Of a stretch of 64,000 nt of DNA, positions 33,834-42,435 are shown piece after piece; position 1 is the stretch's first letter, and the number at the start of each line of letters is the position of its first letter. Origin of the DNA: Streptomyces sp. NBC_01304. GTDB lineage: Bacteria > Actinomycetota > Actinomycetes > Streptomycetales > Streptomycetaceae. Position numbers and translations under genes: made by a program. The DNA lies in contig NZ_CP109055.1 in NCBI RefSeq assembly GCF_035975855.1, positions 8,804,001 through 8,868,000 on the forward strand, read 5' to 3'. The notes beneath the pieces were generated by a model that saw only the letters and a list, made by a program, of their open reading frames with translations, searched no databases and was not told the DNA's origin.

Positions 33834-34750
33834 AGGACAAGCTCGTCGACGGGGCGTACGCCCTGGGGTGGAGCACCGTCAAGAAGCTCCCCGAGCCGGT
33901 CGCGGTCAGGCTCGGCCGGACCATCGCCGACATCGCGTGGAAGAAGCGCGGCAAGGGCATCCAGCGCCTCGAGGCCAACTACGCGCGCGTGGTGCCCGAT
34001 GCGAGCCCGGAGCGGCTCGCCGAGCTGTCCAAGGCCGGGATGCGCTCGTACATGCGCTACTGGATGGAGTCGTTCCGGCTGCCGTCCTGGAGCAAGGACC
34101 GCATGCGGGGCGGCTTCGACTGCAAGGACGAGCACTACCTGACCGACGCCCTCGCCTCGCCCAAGGGCGTCGTCCTCGCCCTGCCGCACCTGGCCAACTG
34201 GGACCTGGCTGGCGCCTGGGTGACCACCAAGCTGGAGACGCCGTTCACCACGGTCGCCGAGAAGCTCGACCCCGAGTCGCTGTACGACCGGTTCGTCGCC
34301 TACCGCGAGAGCCTCGGGATGGAGGTCCTGCCGCACACCGGGGGCAGCGCCTTCGGCACGCTCGCGCGGCGGCTGCGCGACGGCGGCCTGGTCTGTCTGG
34401 TCGCCGACCGTGATCTGTCCGCTGCGGGCGTCGAGGTGAAGTTCTTCGGCGACACCGCGCGGATGCCGGCCGGGCCCGCGCTGCTCGCGCAGCAGACCGG
34501 GGCGATCCTGCTGCCCGTCACGCTCTGGTACGACGAGACGCCGATCATGAAGGGCCGGATCCATCCGCCCGTCGACATGCCAGAAACAGGTACCCGCGCC
34601 GAAAAGACGTCTGTCATGACGCAGGCGCTGGCCGACGCCTTCGCCACGGGGATCGCCGACCACCCGGAGGACTGGCACATGCTGCAGCGCTTGTGGCTCG
34701 CCGACCTGGACCCTGCCAAGGCTCCCGGCCCCGAGAAGGACCCGTCGTGA
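33830..34750 (+). CDS. Phosphatidylinositol mannoside acyltransferase
   Basis: The 306-residue protein belongs to the LpxL/HtrB-like acyltransferase family. The active-site HxxxxD is present in LALPHLANWDLAG (about residue 122), with LVADRDLSAAGVEVKFFG and the pattern MPAGPALLAQQTGAILLPV further on. Its place between pgsA and pimA is that of mycobacterial PatA (Rv2611c), which acylates the mannose of PIM1/PIM2 on the membrane's inner face. The start GTG 33830 overlaps the pgsA stop by 4 bp, and its own stop overlaps pimA. Confidence 0.9.
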   Translation: MKDKLVDGAYALGWSTVKKLPEPVAVRLGRTIADIAWKKRGKGIQRLEANYARVVPDASPERLAELSKAGMRSYMRYWMESFRLPSWSKDRMRGGFDCKDEHYLTDALASPKGVVLALPHLANWDLAGAWVTTKLETPFTTVAEKLDPESLYDRFVAYRESLGMEVLPHTGGSAFGTLARRLRDGGLVCLVADRDLSAAGVEVKFFGDTARMPAGPALLAQQTGAILLPVTLWYDETPIMKGRIHPPVDMPETGTRAEKTSVMTQALADAFATGIADHPEDWHMLQRLWLADLDPAKAPGPEKDPS

Positions 34751-35919
34751 GGATCGGCATCGTCTGCCCGTACTCCTGGGACGTGCCGGGCGGCGTCCAG
34801 TTCCACATCCGCGACCTCGCCGAGCACCTCATCCGCCTCGGCCACCACGTCTCCGTGCTCGCTCCGGCCGACGACGACACTCCGCTTCCGCCGTACGTCG
34901 TCTCCGCGGGCCGCGCCGTTCCGGTGCCGTACAACGGCTCGGTCGCCCGCCTCAGCTTCGGCTTCCTCTCGGCGGCCCGCGTACGCCGCTGGCTGCACGA
35001 CGGCACCTTCGACGTGGTGCACATCCACGAACCGGCCTCCCCGTCGCTAGGCCTGCTCACCTGCTGGGCCGCCCAGGGGCCGATCGTCGCGACCTTCCAC
35101 ACCTCCACGCCGCGGTCGCGGGCCATGATCGCCGCGTATCCGATCCTGCAGCCCGCCCTGGAGAAGATCAGCGCGCGCATCGCGGTCAGCGAGTACGCCC
35201 GTCGCACCCTGGTCGAGCACCTCGGCGGCGACGCGGTCACCATCCCGAACGGCGTCGACGTCGACTTCTTCGCCAAGGCCGAGGCCAACCCGGACTGGCA
35301 GGCCAAGGGCGACGACCGCACCATCGGCTTCATCGGCCGCATCGACGAGCCCCGCAAGGGACTGCCCGTCCTGATGAAGGCCCTTCCGAAGATCCTCGCC
35401 GAACGCCCCGGCACCCGGCTCCTGGTGGCCGGCCGCGGCGACGAGGAGGAGGCCGTCGCGTCCCTGCCCAAGGAGATGCGCTCCCAGGTGGAGTTCCTCG
35501 GCATGGTCAGCGACGAGGACAAGGCGCGGCTGCTGCGCAGCGTCGATGTGTACGTCGCCCCCAACACCGGCGGCGAGAGCTTCGGCATCATCCTGGTCGA
35601 GGCGCTGTCCGCGGGCGCGCCCGTGCTCGCCTCCGACCTCGACGCGTTCGCCCAGGTCCTGGACCAGGGCGCGGCCGGCGAACTGTTCGCCAACGAGGAC
35701 GCGGACGCGCTGGCGGACGCGGCGGTGCGCCTTCTGGGCGACCCCGGACGACGCGCCGAGCTGAGCGAGCGGGGCAGCGCGCACGTGCGGCGCTTCGACT
35801 GGTCGACGGTCGGCGCGGACATCCTGTCGGTGTACGAGACGGTGACGGACGGGGCCGCGGCGGTGGCGGCCGACGAACGGCCGGGGCTGCGGGCGCGGTT
35901 CGCGCGCATGCGGGACTGA
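34747..35919 (+). CDS. pimA: GDP-mannose:phosphatidylinositol alpha-mannosyltransferase PimA
   Basis: The 390-residue GT4-type glycosyltransferase moves mannose from GDP-mannose to phosphatidylinositol. The glycine loop is PGGVQFHIRDLAEHL near the N-terminus; HTSTPRSRA and the C-terminal EX7E motif ESFGIILVEA (about 278-288) are intact. GTG 34747 overlaps the preceding stop. The three genes pgsA-patA-pimA form one coupled unit. The last codons and the stop are duplicated in a four-fold 13-bp tandem array. Confidence 0.95.
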   Translation: MRIGIVCPYSWDVPGGVQFHIRDLAEHLIRLGHHVSVLAPADDDTPLPPYVVSAGRAVPVPYNGSVARLSFGFLSAARVRRWLHDGTFDVVHIHEPASPSLGLLTCWAAQGPIVATFHTSTPRSRAMIAAYPILQPALEKISARIAVSEYARRTLVEHLGGDAVTIPNGVDVDFFAKAEANPDWQAKGDDRTIGFIGRIDEPRKGLPVLMKALPKILAERPGTRLLVAGRGDEEEAVASLPKEMRSQVEFLGMVSDEDKARLLRSVDVYVAPNTGGESFGIILVEALSAGAPVLASDLDAFAQVLDQGAAGELFANEDADALADAAVRLLGDPGRRAELSERGSAHVRRFDWSTVGADILSVYETVTDGAAAVAADERPGLRARFARMRD

Positions 35920-35958
35920 CATGCGGGACTGACATGCGGGACTGACATGCGGGACTGA
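35907..35958. repeat. 13-bp unit x4 at the pimA stop codon
   Basis: CATGCGGGACTGA is repeated four times exactly, head to tail (35907-35919, 35920-35932, 35933-35945, 35946-35958). The stop TGA of pimA ends the first unit. Because 13 is not a multiple of 3, the TGA of the later units fall in the other two frames, so all three frames are closed. Confidence 0.97.
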
Positions 35959-36210
35959 GCTGTCGGACACGGGCCGCAGGTCTGCGGCGCCGCACGACGA
36001 CGTCACGCTGTTCGGGGCGAAGGAGGAGCTGCCGGTCCGGGCGGCTTCGGCAGTCGGCCGCGCCCGCCGACCGGGACCCGTACACGCCCGAGGAGTGCAT
36101 CGGGCCGTACGCCGTCGTCCCTGCCCAGGTGACCGGCTCGGCCCTCCCGCCCGCGCCGAGTCGTGGGACGCGTGTTCCGTGGTGTTCCGGCTCGACTAGC
36201 CTTGCCGCCC
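35959..36210. other. Gap between pimA and the LemA-like gene, possible gene remnant
   Basis: Before the LemA-like start, a plus-strand frame around 36063-36170 reads DRDPYTPEECIGPYAVVPAQ with good G/C third-position bias, but it has no clear start or Shine-Dalgarno and runs into the next gene's leader. It could be a decayed gene. I recognise no family. Confidence 0.3.
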
Positions 36211-36756
36211 GTGACCTCCACTTTGATCTGGATCGCGGTAGCCCTCTTCGCGATCGGCCTCTACCTGAGCTGGACCGCAGGACGGCTCGACCGGCTGCAC
36301 TCGCGCATGGACGCCGCCCGCGCCGCCCTCGACGCCCAACTGCTGCGCCGCGCCTCGGTCGCCCAGGAGCTGGCCACCTCCGGGGTGCTCGATCCGGCGG
36401 CGTCGATCGTCCTGTACGAGGCCGCGCACGCCGCTCGGCAGGCCGAGGAGGAGCAGCGCGAAGTCGCGGAGAGCGAGTTGAGCCAGGCCCTGCGGGCCGT
36501 GTTCGCCGAGCAGGACCAGGTCGAGGCGGTGCGCGAGGCACCGGGCGGCGAGGAGGCCGCGAGCGAGCTGGCGCAGGCGGTGCGTCGGGTGCCGATGGCC
36601 CGGCGCTTCCACAACGACGCGGTGCGCGCCGCGCGAGCGCTGCGCCGGCACCGCAAGGTCAGGTGGTTCCGGTTGGCCGGGCATGCACCGTTCCCGATGG
36701 CCTTCGAGATGGACGACGAGCCGCCTGCGGCGCTGGCGGACCGCCCGGGAACCTAG
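36211..36756 (+). CDS. LemA-like membrane-anchored protein
   Basis: The 181-residue product starts with one transmembrane helix (TLIWIAVALFAIGLYLSW). The rest is helical and has LemA-like landmarks: DAQLLRRASVAQELA (like the LemA LKRR...LIPNL helix) and FHNDAVRAARALRR followed by FRLAGHAPFPMAFEMDD. Length and topology match small LemA proteins. Start GTG 36211 is set by the helix position. Function unknown. Confidence 0.75.
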   Translation: MTSTLIWIAVALFAIGLYLSWTAGRLDRLHSRMDAARAALDAQLLRRASVAQELATSGVLDPAASIVLYEAAHAARQAEEEQREVAESELSQALRAVFAEQDQVEAVREAPGGEEAASELAQAVRRVPMARRFHNDAVRAARALRRHRKVRWFRLAGHAPFPMAFEMDDEPPAALADRPGT

Positions 36757-36897
36757 CCGCCACGGCCCTGAGCTGCGGTTTCGATCCTTCGCCCGGCAAA
36801 AATGATCCACCGCCTCACCATTGGCCCTTGATGTGGACTGGTCGCAGGAGTTGGCTGAGGAACGTAGGCATCCTTCTTCACTCCAGTGAGGTCACCC
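36757..36897 (+). promoter_or_regulatory. Upstream region of pdxS
   Basis: This 141-bp gap is richer in A and T than its neighbours (CAAAAATGATCC, CCATTGGCCCTTGATGTGG) and must hold the pdxST promoter. I could not assign a specific operator; a PdxR (MocR-type) site would be expected by analogy. Confidence 0.4.
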
Positions 36898-37818
36898 GTG
36901 TCCAGCACGCTCTCCAACACCACCCCCGCCGAGCCCACCGCGACCGGCACCGCGCGCGTGAAGCGCGGCATGGCCGAGCAGCTCAAGGGCGGCGTGATCA
37001 TGGACGTGGTCAACGCCGAGCAGGCGAAGATCGCTGAGGACGCGGGCGCCGTGGCCGTCATGGCCCTGGAGCGGGTCCCGGCCGACATCCGCAAGGACGG
37101 CGGCGTGGCTCGCATGTCCGACCCGAACATGATCGAAGAGATCATCGAGGCCGTCTCGATCCCGGTCATGGCCAAGTCCCGCATCGGCCACTTCGTCGAG
37201 GCCCAGATCCTCCAGTCCCTCGGCGTCGACTACATCGACGAGTCCGAGGTCCTGACCCCGGCCGACGAGGTCAACCACAGCGACAAGTTCGCCTTCACCA
37301 CCCCCTTCGTGTGTGGCGCCACCAACCTGGGCGAGGCCCTGCGCCGCATCGCCGAGGGCGCGGCCATGATCCGCTCGAAGGGCGAGGCCGGCACCGGCAA
37401 CGTCGTCGAGGCCGTCCGCCACATGCGCCAGATCAAGAACGAGATCGCCCGCCTGCGCGGCTTCGACAACAACGAGCTGTACGCCGCGGCCAAGGACCTG
37501 CGCGCCCCGTACGAGTTGGTCAAGGAGGTCGCCGAGCTCGGCAAGCTCCCGGTCGTCCTGTTCTCCGCCGGTGGCGTCGCCACCCCCGCCGACGCCGCCC
37601 TGATGCGTCAGCTCGGCGCCGAGGGCGTCTTCGTCGGCTCCGGCATCTTCAAGTCCGGCGACCCGGCCAAGCGCGCCGCGGCCATCGTGAAGGCCACCAC
37701 CTTCTTCGACGACCCGAAGATCATCGCGGACGCCTCCCGCAACCTGGGCGAGGCCATGGTCGGCATCAACTGCGACACCCTGCCCGAGACCGAGCGCTAC
37801 GCGAACCGTGGCTGGTAA
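36898..37818 (+). CDS. pdxS: Pyridoxal 5'-phosphate synthase, synthase subunit
   Basis: PdxS builds PLP from ribose 5-phosphate, glyceraldehyde 3-phosphate and ammonia. The 306-residue TIM barrel has [41 protein letters not shown], the imine-forming Lys in [15 protein letters not shown], the second Lys in [12 protein letters not shown], and [20 protein letters not shown]. It is nearly invariant across bacteria. GTG 36898 is the start given by GAGG upstream. It is followed by pdxT after 6 bp. Confidence 0.98.
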   Translation: MSSTLSNTTPAEPTATGTARVKRGMAEQLKGGVIMDVVNAEQAKIAEDAGAVAVMALERVPADIRKDGGVARMSDPNMIEEIIEAVSIPVMAKSRIGHFVEAQILQSLGVDYIDESEVLTPADEVNHSDKFAFTTPFVCGATNLGEALRRIAEGAAMIRSKGEAGTGNVVEAVRHMRQIKNEIARLRGFDNNELYAAAKDLRAPYELVKEVAELGKLPVVLFSAGGVATPADAALMRQLGAEGVFVGSGIFKSGDPAKRAAAIVKATTFFDDPKIIADASRNLGEAMVGINCDTLPETERYANRGW

Positions 37819-37824
37819 GCACCG

Positions 37825-38412
37825 ATGACTGACGCACCTGTGATCGGAGTCCTGGCTCTCCAGGGCGACGTACGGGAGCACCTGATCGCCCTGGCCGCGG
37901 CGGACGCCGTGGCCAGGCCGGTCCGGCGGCTCGAGGAACTTGCCGAGGTAGACGGCCTGGTCATCCCGGGCGGCGAGTCCACGACCATCTCCAAGCTGGC
38001 CACGCTCTTCGGCCTGATGGAGCCCCTGCGCGAGCGTATCCACGCCGGTATGCCCGTCTACGGGTCCTGCGCGGGCCTGATCATGCTCGCCGACAAGATC
38101 CTCGACCCGCGCTCGGGCCAGGAGACCTTCGGCGGCATCGACATGATCGTGCGGCGCAATGCCTTCGGGCGGCAGAACGAGTCGTTCGAGGCGACCGTCG
38201 AGGTCTCGGGCGTGGGCCCCGTCGAGGGCGTCTTCATCCGGGCGCCCTGGGTCGAGTCCGTGGGCGCCACGGCCGAGGTGCTCGCCGAGCACGGCGGACA
38301 CATCGTCGCGGTGCGCCAGGGCAACGCCCTCGCCACCTCGTTCCACCCTGAACTCACGGGCGACCACCGGGTCCACGAGCTGTTCGTGAAGATGGTGCGC
38401 GCCGCCCGGTGA
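37825..38412 (+). CDS. pdxT: Pyridoxal 5'-phosphate synthase, glutaminase subunit
   Basis: PdxT supplies ammonia to PdxS by hydrolysing glutamine in a 12+12 complex. The 195-residue class I amidotransferase has the oxyanion motif PGGESTT, the catalytic Cys in [12 protein letters not shown] and the His-Glu pair in [10 protein letters not shown]. The start ATG 37825 is 6 bp after pdxS, so the two are expressed together. Confidence 0.97.
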   Translation: MTDAPVIGVLALQGDVREHLIALAAADAVARPVRRLEELAEVDGLVIPGGESTTISKLATLFGLMEPLRERIHAGMPVYGSCAGLIMLADKILDPRSGQETFGGIDMIVRRNAFGRQNESFEATVEVSGVGPVEGVFIRAPWVESVGATAEVLAEHGGHIVAVRQGNALATSFHPELTGDHRVHELFVKMVRAAR

Positions 38413-38474
38413 CGGGATCCCGGTAGGATCTCTGGCGAACGACGCAGAATTGGTTACGCGAAGGAGACAGGCAG

Positions 38475-39227
38475 ATGTCCGGCCACTCTAAATGGGCTAC
38501 GACGAAGCACAAGAAGGCCGTGATCGACGCCAAGCGCGGCAAGCTCTTCGCGAAGATGATCAAGAATATCGAGGTCGCGGCGCGGACCGGCGGCGCCGAC
38601 CCCACGGGTAACCCGACCCTCTTCGACGCCATCCAGAAGGCCAAGAAGAGCTCGGTCCCGAACAAGAACATCGACTCCGCCGTCAAGCGCGGTGCCGGCC
38701 TCGAGGCCGGTGGCGCCGACTACGAGACGATCATGTACGAGGGCTACGGTCCCAACGGCGTCGCGGTGCTCATCGAGTGCCTCACCGACAACCGCAACCG
38801 CGCCGCCTCCGACGTCCGCGTCGCCATGACGCGCAACGGCGGATCGATGGCCGACCCGGGCTCCGTCTCGTACCTGTTCAACCGCAAGGGTGTCGTGATC
38901 GTCCCCAAGGGCGAGCAGACCGAGGACGACGTCCTCGGCGCGGTGCTCGACGCGGGTGCCGAGGAGGTCAACGACCTCGGTGACACCTTCGAGGTGCTCA
39001 GCGAGGCCACCGACATGGTCGCGGTCCGCACCGCGCTCCAGGACGCCGGCATCGACTACGACTCGGCCGAGGCCAACTTCGTGCCGACCATGCAGGTCGA
39101 GCTCGACGAAGAGGGCGCGCGCAAGATCTTCAAGCTGATCGACGCCCTCGAGGACAGCGACGACGTGCAGAACGTCTTCGCCAACTTCGATGTCTCGGAC
39201 GAGGTCATGGAGAAGGTCGACGCGTAA
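38475..39227 (+). CDS. yebC: YebC/PmpR-family DNA-binding or ribosome-associated protein
   Basis: The 250-residue product starts [20 protein letters not shown], the YebC signature, then [20 protein letters not shown] and [12 protein letters not shown]. Some YebC proteins regulate transcription; others were shown to help ribosomes through proline-rich stretches. ATG 38475 has AGGAGAC at ideal spacing. It stands just before ruvCAB as in many genomes. A strong hairpin follows. Confidence 0.96.
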   Translation: MSGHSKWATTKHKKAVIDAKRGKLFAKMIKNIEVAARTGGADPTGNPTLFDAIQKAKKSSVPNKNIDSAVKRGAGLEAGGADYETIMYEGYGPNGVAVLIECLTDNRNRAASDVRVAMTRNGGSMADPGSVSYLFNRKGVVIVPKGEQTEDDVLGAVLDAGAEEVNDLGDTFEVLSEATDMVAVRTALQDAGIDYDSAEANFVPTMQVELDEEGARKIFKLIDALEDSDDVQNVFANFDVSDEVMEKVDA

Positions 39228-39243
39228 GCCCGACAGCGCACGA

Positions 39244-39281
39244 CGGCGGGCCGGTGGGGACACACCCCCACCGGCCCGCCG
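39244..39281. terminator. Hairpin terminator after yebC
   Basis: A perfect 16-bp stem (39244-39259 with 39266-39281) with loop ACACAC is followed by CTTTGTC. It separates yebC from ruvC. Confidence 0.87.
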
Positions 39282-39346
39282 CTTTGTCAGTGCCAGCCGA
39301 TAGCCTGCACATTCGATAACTGGCGATCGAAGTTGGGGGAGAGGGC

Positions 39347-39886
39347 GTGCGCGTACTGGGCGTGGACCCGGGGCTGACCCGGTGCGGCGTCGGCGTCGTC
39401 GAGGGCGTCGCGGGACGGCCGCTGACCATGCGCGGCGTCGGCGTCGTACGCACCCCGAAGGACGCCGAGTTGGGCCACCGCCTCGTTGCCATCGAGCAGG
39501 GCATCGAGCAGTGGCTCGACGAGCACAAGCCCGAAGTCCTCGCCGTGGAGCGGGTGTTCAGCCAGCACAACGTCAGCACGGTCATGGGCACCGCCCAGGC
39601 CAGCGCGGTCGCCATGCTCTGCGCCGCACGCCGCGGGATCCCCGTCGCCCTGCACACCCCCAGCGAGGTCAAGGCCGCCGTCACCGGCAGCGGCCGCGCC
39701 GACAAGGCGCAAGTGGGCGCCATGGTGACCCGGTTGCTCCGCCTCGACGCACCGCCCAAGCCGGCCGACGCCGCCGACGCCCTGGCACTCGCCATCTGTC
39801 ACATCTGGCGCGCGCCCGCGCAGAACAGACTCCAGCAAGCCGTAGCGCTGCACGCAGCCCACGCATCGAAAGGCCGTACCGCATGA
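39347..39886 (+). CDS. ruvC: Holliday junction endonuclease RuvC
   Basis: RuvC resolves Holliday junctions. The 179-residue protein has the catalytic acidic residues in [12 protein letters not shown] (Asp7), [12 protein letters not shown] (Glu) and [15 protein letters not shown] (Asp, Asp), on an RNase H-like fold. The start GTG 39347 follows TTGGGGGAG. The stop overlaps ruvA as ATGA. Confidence 0.97.
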   Translation: MRVLGVDPGLTRCGVGVVEGVAGRPLTMRGVGVVRTPKDAELGHRLVAIEQGIEQWLDEHKPEVLAVERVFSQHNVSTVMGTAQASAVAMLCAARRGIPVALHTPSEVKAAVTGSGRADKAQVGAMVTRLLRLDAPPKPADAADALALAICHIWRAPAQNRLQQAVALHAAHASKGRTA

Positions 39887-40491
39887 TCGCCTTCGTCAGC
39901 GGCCCCATCGCCGCCCTCGCCCCGGACTCGGCGGTGGTCGAGGTCGGCGGCATCGGCATGGCCGTCCAGTGCTCGCCGAACACGCTGTCCGGGCTGCGCA
40001 TCGGCCAGCAGGCCAAGCTCGCCACCTCTCTTGTCGTACGCGAGGACTCGCTCACGCTGTACGGCTTCGTGGACGACGACGAGCGCCAGACCTTCGAGCT
40101 GCTGCAGACCGCGTCCGGGGTGGGGCCCCGCCTTGCCCAGGCCATGCTCGCCGTGCACAGCCCGGACGCGCTGCGCCGGGCCGTGGCCACCGCCGACGAG
40201 AAGGCGCTCACGTCCGTGTCCGGCATCGGCAAGAAGGGTGCCCAGAAGCTCCTCATCGAGCTCAAGGACCGGCTGGGCGAGCCCCTCGGCACCGGTCCCG
40301 CGATCGGCGCGCCCGTCACCCAGGGCTGGCGCGACCAGATGCACGCCGCCCTCATCGGGCTCGGGTACGCGACGCGCGAGGCCGACGAAGCGGTCACCGC
40401 CGTCGCCCCGCAGGCCGAGGCCGCCGAGGGCACCCCGCAGGTGGGCCAGCTCCTGAAGGCCGCGTTGCAGACCCTCAACCGCACCCGCTGA
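39883..40491 (+). CDS. ruvA: Holliday junction-binding protein RuvA
   Basis: RuvA grips the four-way junction and loads RuvB. The 202-residue product has the N-terminal OB domain ([20 protein letters not shown]), two helix-hairpin-helix motifs ([16 protein letters not shown] and [16 protein letters not shown]), and the flexible C-terminal domain III that binds RuvB. The start overlaps ruvC by 4 bp. Confidence 0.97.
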   Translation: MIAFVSGPIAALAPDSAVVEVGGIGMAVQCSPNTLSGLRIGQQAKLATSLVVREDSLTLYGFVDDDERQTFELLQTASGVGPRLAQAMLAVHSPDALRRAVATADEKALTSVSGIGKKGAQKLLIELKDRLGEPLGTGPAIGAPVTQGWRDQMHAALIGLGYATREADEAVTAVAPQAEAAEGTPQVGQLLKAALQTLNRTR

Positions 40492-40549
40492 GCACGCCCC
40501 GCCCGACCCCTGACCGACCCGCCCGACGATCAACGCGAGGCACGCCACC

Positions 40550-41632
40550 GTGAACTGGGACGACACCGCACCGCCGACCGACGCCGCCACCGACGGCCGG
40601 CTCGTCGGAGGCGCAGCGGACGGCGAGGACCAGGCTGTAGAGGCCGCCCTGCGCCCCAAGTCGCTGGCCGAATTCGTCGGCCAGGAGCGGGTGCGCGAGC
40701 AGCTCGACCTCGTCCTCAAGGCGGCCCGCCAGCGCGGCGCCACCGCCGACCACGTGCTGCTCTCCGGCGCCCCCGGCCTCGGCAAGACCACCCTCTCGAT
40801 GATCATCGCGGCCGAGATGGAGGCCCCGATCCGGATCACGTCCGGCCCGGCGATCCAGCACGCCGGCGACCTGGCCGCGATCCTGTCCTCCCTCCAGGAG
40901 GGCGAGGTCCTCTTCCTCGACGAGATCCACCGGATGTCGCGGCCCGCCGAGGAAATGCTCTACATGGCGATGGAGGACTTCCGCGTCGACGTCATCGTCG
41001 GCAAGGGCCCCGGCGCCACCGCCATCCCGCTGGAGCTGCCGCCCTTCACCCTGGTCGGCGCCACCACCCGCGCGGGCCTGCTGCCGCCGCCGCTGCGCGA
41101 CCGCTTCGGCTTCACCGCGCACATGGAGTTCTACGAGCCCGCCGAGCTGGAGCGCGTCATCCACCGCTCCGCCGACCTGCTCGACGTCACGATCGACACC
41201 GACGGCGCCGCCGAGATCGCCGGCCGCTCCCGTGGTACACCCCGCATCGCCAACCGCCTCCTGCGCCGTGTCCGCGACTACGCCCAGGTCAAGGCCGACG
41301 GCCTCGTCAACCAGGAGATCGCGGCCGCCGCACTCAAGGTGTACGAGGTGGACGCCCGCGGCCTCGACCGTCTGGACCGGGCCGTTCTTCAGGCCCTCCT
41401 GAAGCTGTTCGGCGGCGGCCCCGTCGGCCTGTCCACCCTGTCCGTCGCGGTGGGGGAGGAGCGCGAGACGGTGGAGGAGGTGGCGGAGCCCTTCCTGGTA
41501 CGCGAGGGCCTCCTCGCCCGCACCCCGCGCGGGCGGGTGGCCACACCCGCCGCCTGGGCGCACCTGGGTCTCGTGCCGCCCCAGGCGCACGGAAGCGGCG
41601 GAACCGGACAACAGGACCTGTTCGGGGCGTGA
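40550..41632 (+). CDS. ruvB: Holliday junction branch-migration ATPase RuvB
   Basis: The 360-residue AAA+ helicase motor has Walker [12 protein letters not shown] (about 70-80), Walker [10 protein letters not shown], sensor 1 [20 protein letters not shown] with the arginine finger, and the C-terminal winged helix (LGLVPPQ at the end). An N-terminal polar extension precedes the core. GTG 40550 fits best. The gap to ruvA is 58 bp, so the three ruv genes form one unit. Confidence 0.97.
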   Translation: MNWDDTAPPTDAATDGRLVGGAADGEDQAVEAALRPKSLAEFVGQERVREQLDLVLKAARQRGATADHVLLSGAPGLGKTTLSMIIAAEMEAPIRITSGPAIQHAGDLAAILSSLQEGEVLFLDEIHRMSRPAEEMLYMAMEDFRVDVIVGKGPGATAIPLELPPFTLVGATTRAGLLPPPLRDRFGFTAHMEFYEPAELERVIHRSADLLDVTIDTDGAAEIAGRSRGTPRIANRLLRRVRDYAQVKADGLVNQEIAAAALKVYEVDARGLDRLDRAVLQALLKLFGGGPVGLSTLSVAVGEERETVEEVAEPFLVREGLLARTPRGRVATPAAWAHLGLVPPQAHGSGGTGQQDLFGA

Positions 41633-41679
41633 CGGCGCGGACGCTCGCCCGGCCAGGAACTGCGGTGCCATGCTGGGCG

Positions 41680-41709
41680 TTGTTCCTTAGGTGCGGACTC
41701 GCTTAGACT
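41680..41709 (+). promoter_or_regulatory. Candidate promoter for yajC-secD-secF-apt
   Basis: TTGTTC (41680-41685) and TAGACT (41704-41709) are separated by 18 bp, resembling a housekeeping promoter. It would start a leader of about 80 nt. Confidence 0.45.
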
Positions 41710-41715
41710 CCGCCG

Positions 41716-41736
41716 ACGCTGCCTTTCGGGCAGCGT
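41716..41736. promoter_or_regulatory. Hairpin in the yajC leader
   Basis: ACGCTGCC (41716-41723) pairs with GGCAGCGT (41729-41736) around loop TTTCG in the expected yajC 5' leader. It could be a weak terminator from ruvB or part of the leader. Confidence 0.5.
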
Positions 41737-41795
41737 GCCCAACCCCCAAAGATCAGGCCGCTCACCAGCGCGGTCGTGCGAAGGAAACTCGTCCC

Positions 41796-42290
41796 GTGAA
41801 TCCCGTAGCTCTCCTCCCCTTCATCGTGCTCATCGGGGCCATGTTCCTGATGACCCGCTCCGCCAAGAAGAAGCAGCAGGCGGCGGCGCAGATGCGCAAC
41901 GAGATGCAGCCCGGCACCGGCGTCCGCACGATCGGGGGCATGTACGCGGTCGTCAAGGAGATGAGTGACGACACGGTCACCCTCGAGGTCGCCCCGGGCG
42001 TGCACGCCATCTACGCGAAGAACGCGGTGGGTGCCGTCCTCGACGACGAGGAGTACAACCGTCTCGTGCACGGCATCGACGCCGACCCGAAGGTCGACGA
42101 CGTGGTTCCGGACGACGCCTCCTCGCTGACCGAGACCGACGAGCCCGCCGCCGACTCCGGTGACGCCCCCGTCGACTTCGGCAAGAAGGACGCGGACTCG
42201 GCCGACGCCGGGGACGACGCGGCCAAGTCCGCGGACGACGCAGCCGACGCAGCGCCGAAGAAGACCGACGGCGAGGCCGACGCGAAGTAG
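41796..42290 (+). CDS. yajC: Preprotein translocase accessory subunit YajC
   Basis: YajC joins SecD and SecF in the export complex. The 164-residue protein has one N-terminal helix (NPVALLPFIVLIGAMFLMTR), the core KKKQQAAAQMRNEMQPGTGVRTIGGMYAVV, and a long acidic, low-complexity C-terminal tail (Asp/Ala-rich, about 85-164) not present in E. coli YajC. GTG 41796 follows GAAGGAAA. Confidence 0.95.
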   Translation: MNPVALLPFIVLIGAMFLMTRSAKKKQQAAAQMRNEMQPGTGVRTIGGMYAVVKEMSDDTVTLEVAPGVHAIYAKNAVGAVLDDEEYNRLVHGIDADPKVDDVVPDDASSLTETDEPAADSGDAPVDFGKKDADSADAGDDAAKSADDAADAAPKKTDGEADAK

Positions 42291-42299
42291 TCACGACCC

Positions 42300-42338
42300 A
42301 GGGCCGTGGCCGCGCGCGAGAGCGCGTGCCACGGCCCT
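42300..42338. terminator. Hairpin between yajC and secD
   Basis: AGGGCCGTGGC (42300-42310) pairs with GCCACGGCCCT (42328-42338), with additional CG pairing inside. It lies 9 bp after yajC and 97 bp before secD, so it may partly terminate or set subunit ratios. Confidence 0.65.
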
Positions 42339-42435
42339 CGGGGCGTGCTGGCTTCGCCCGGTTTCTCGACACCACTTCATGGCCGTCCACGGCGCGTAAT
42401 GGGTTCCGGACGGTAGGACAGGGAGAAACGAGAAG

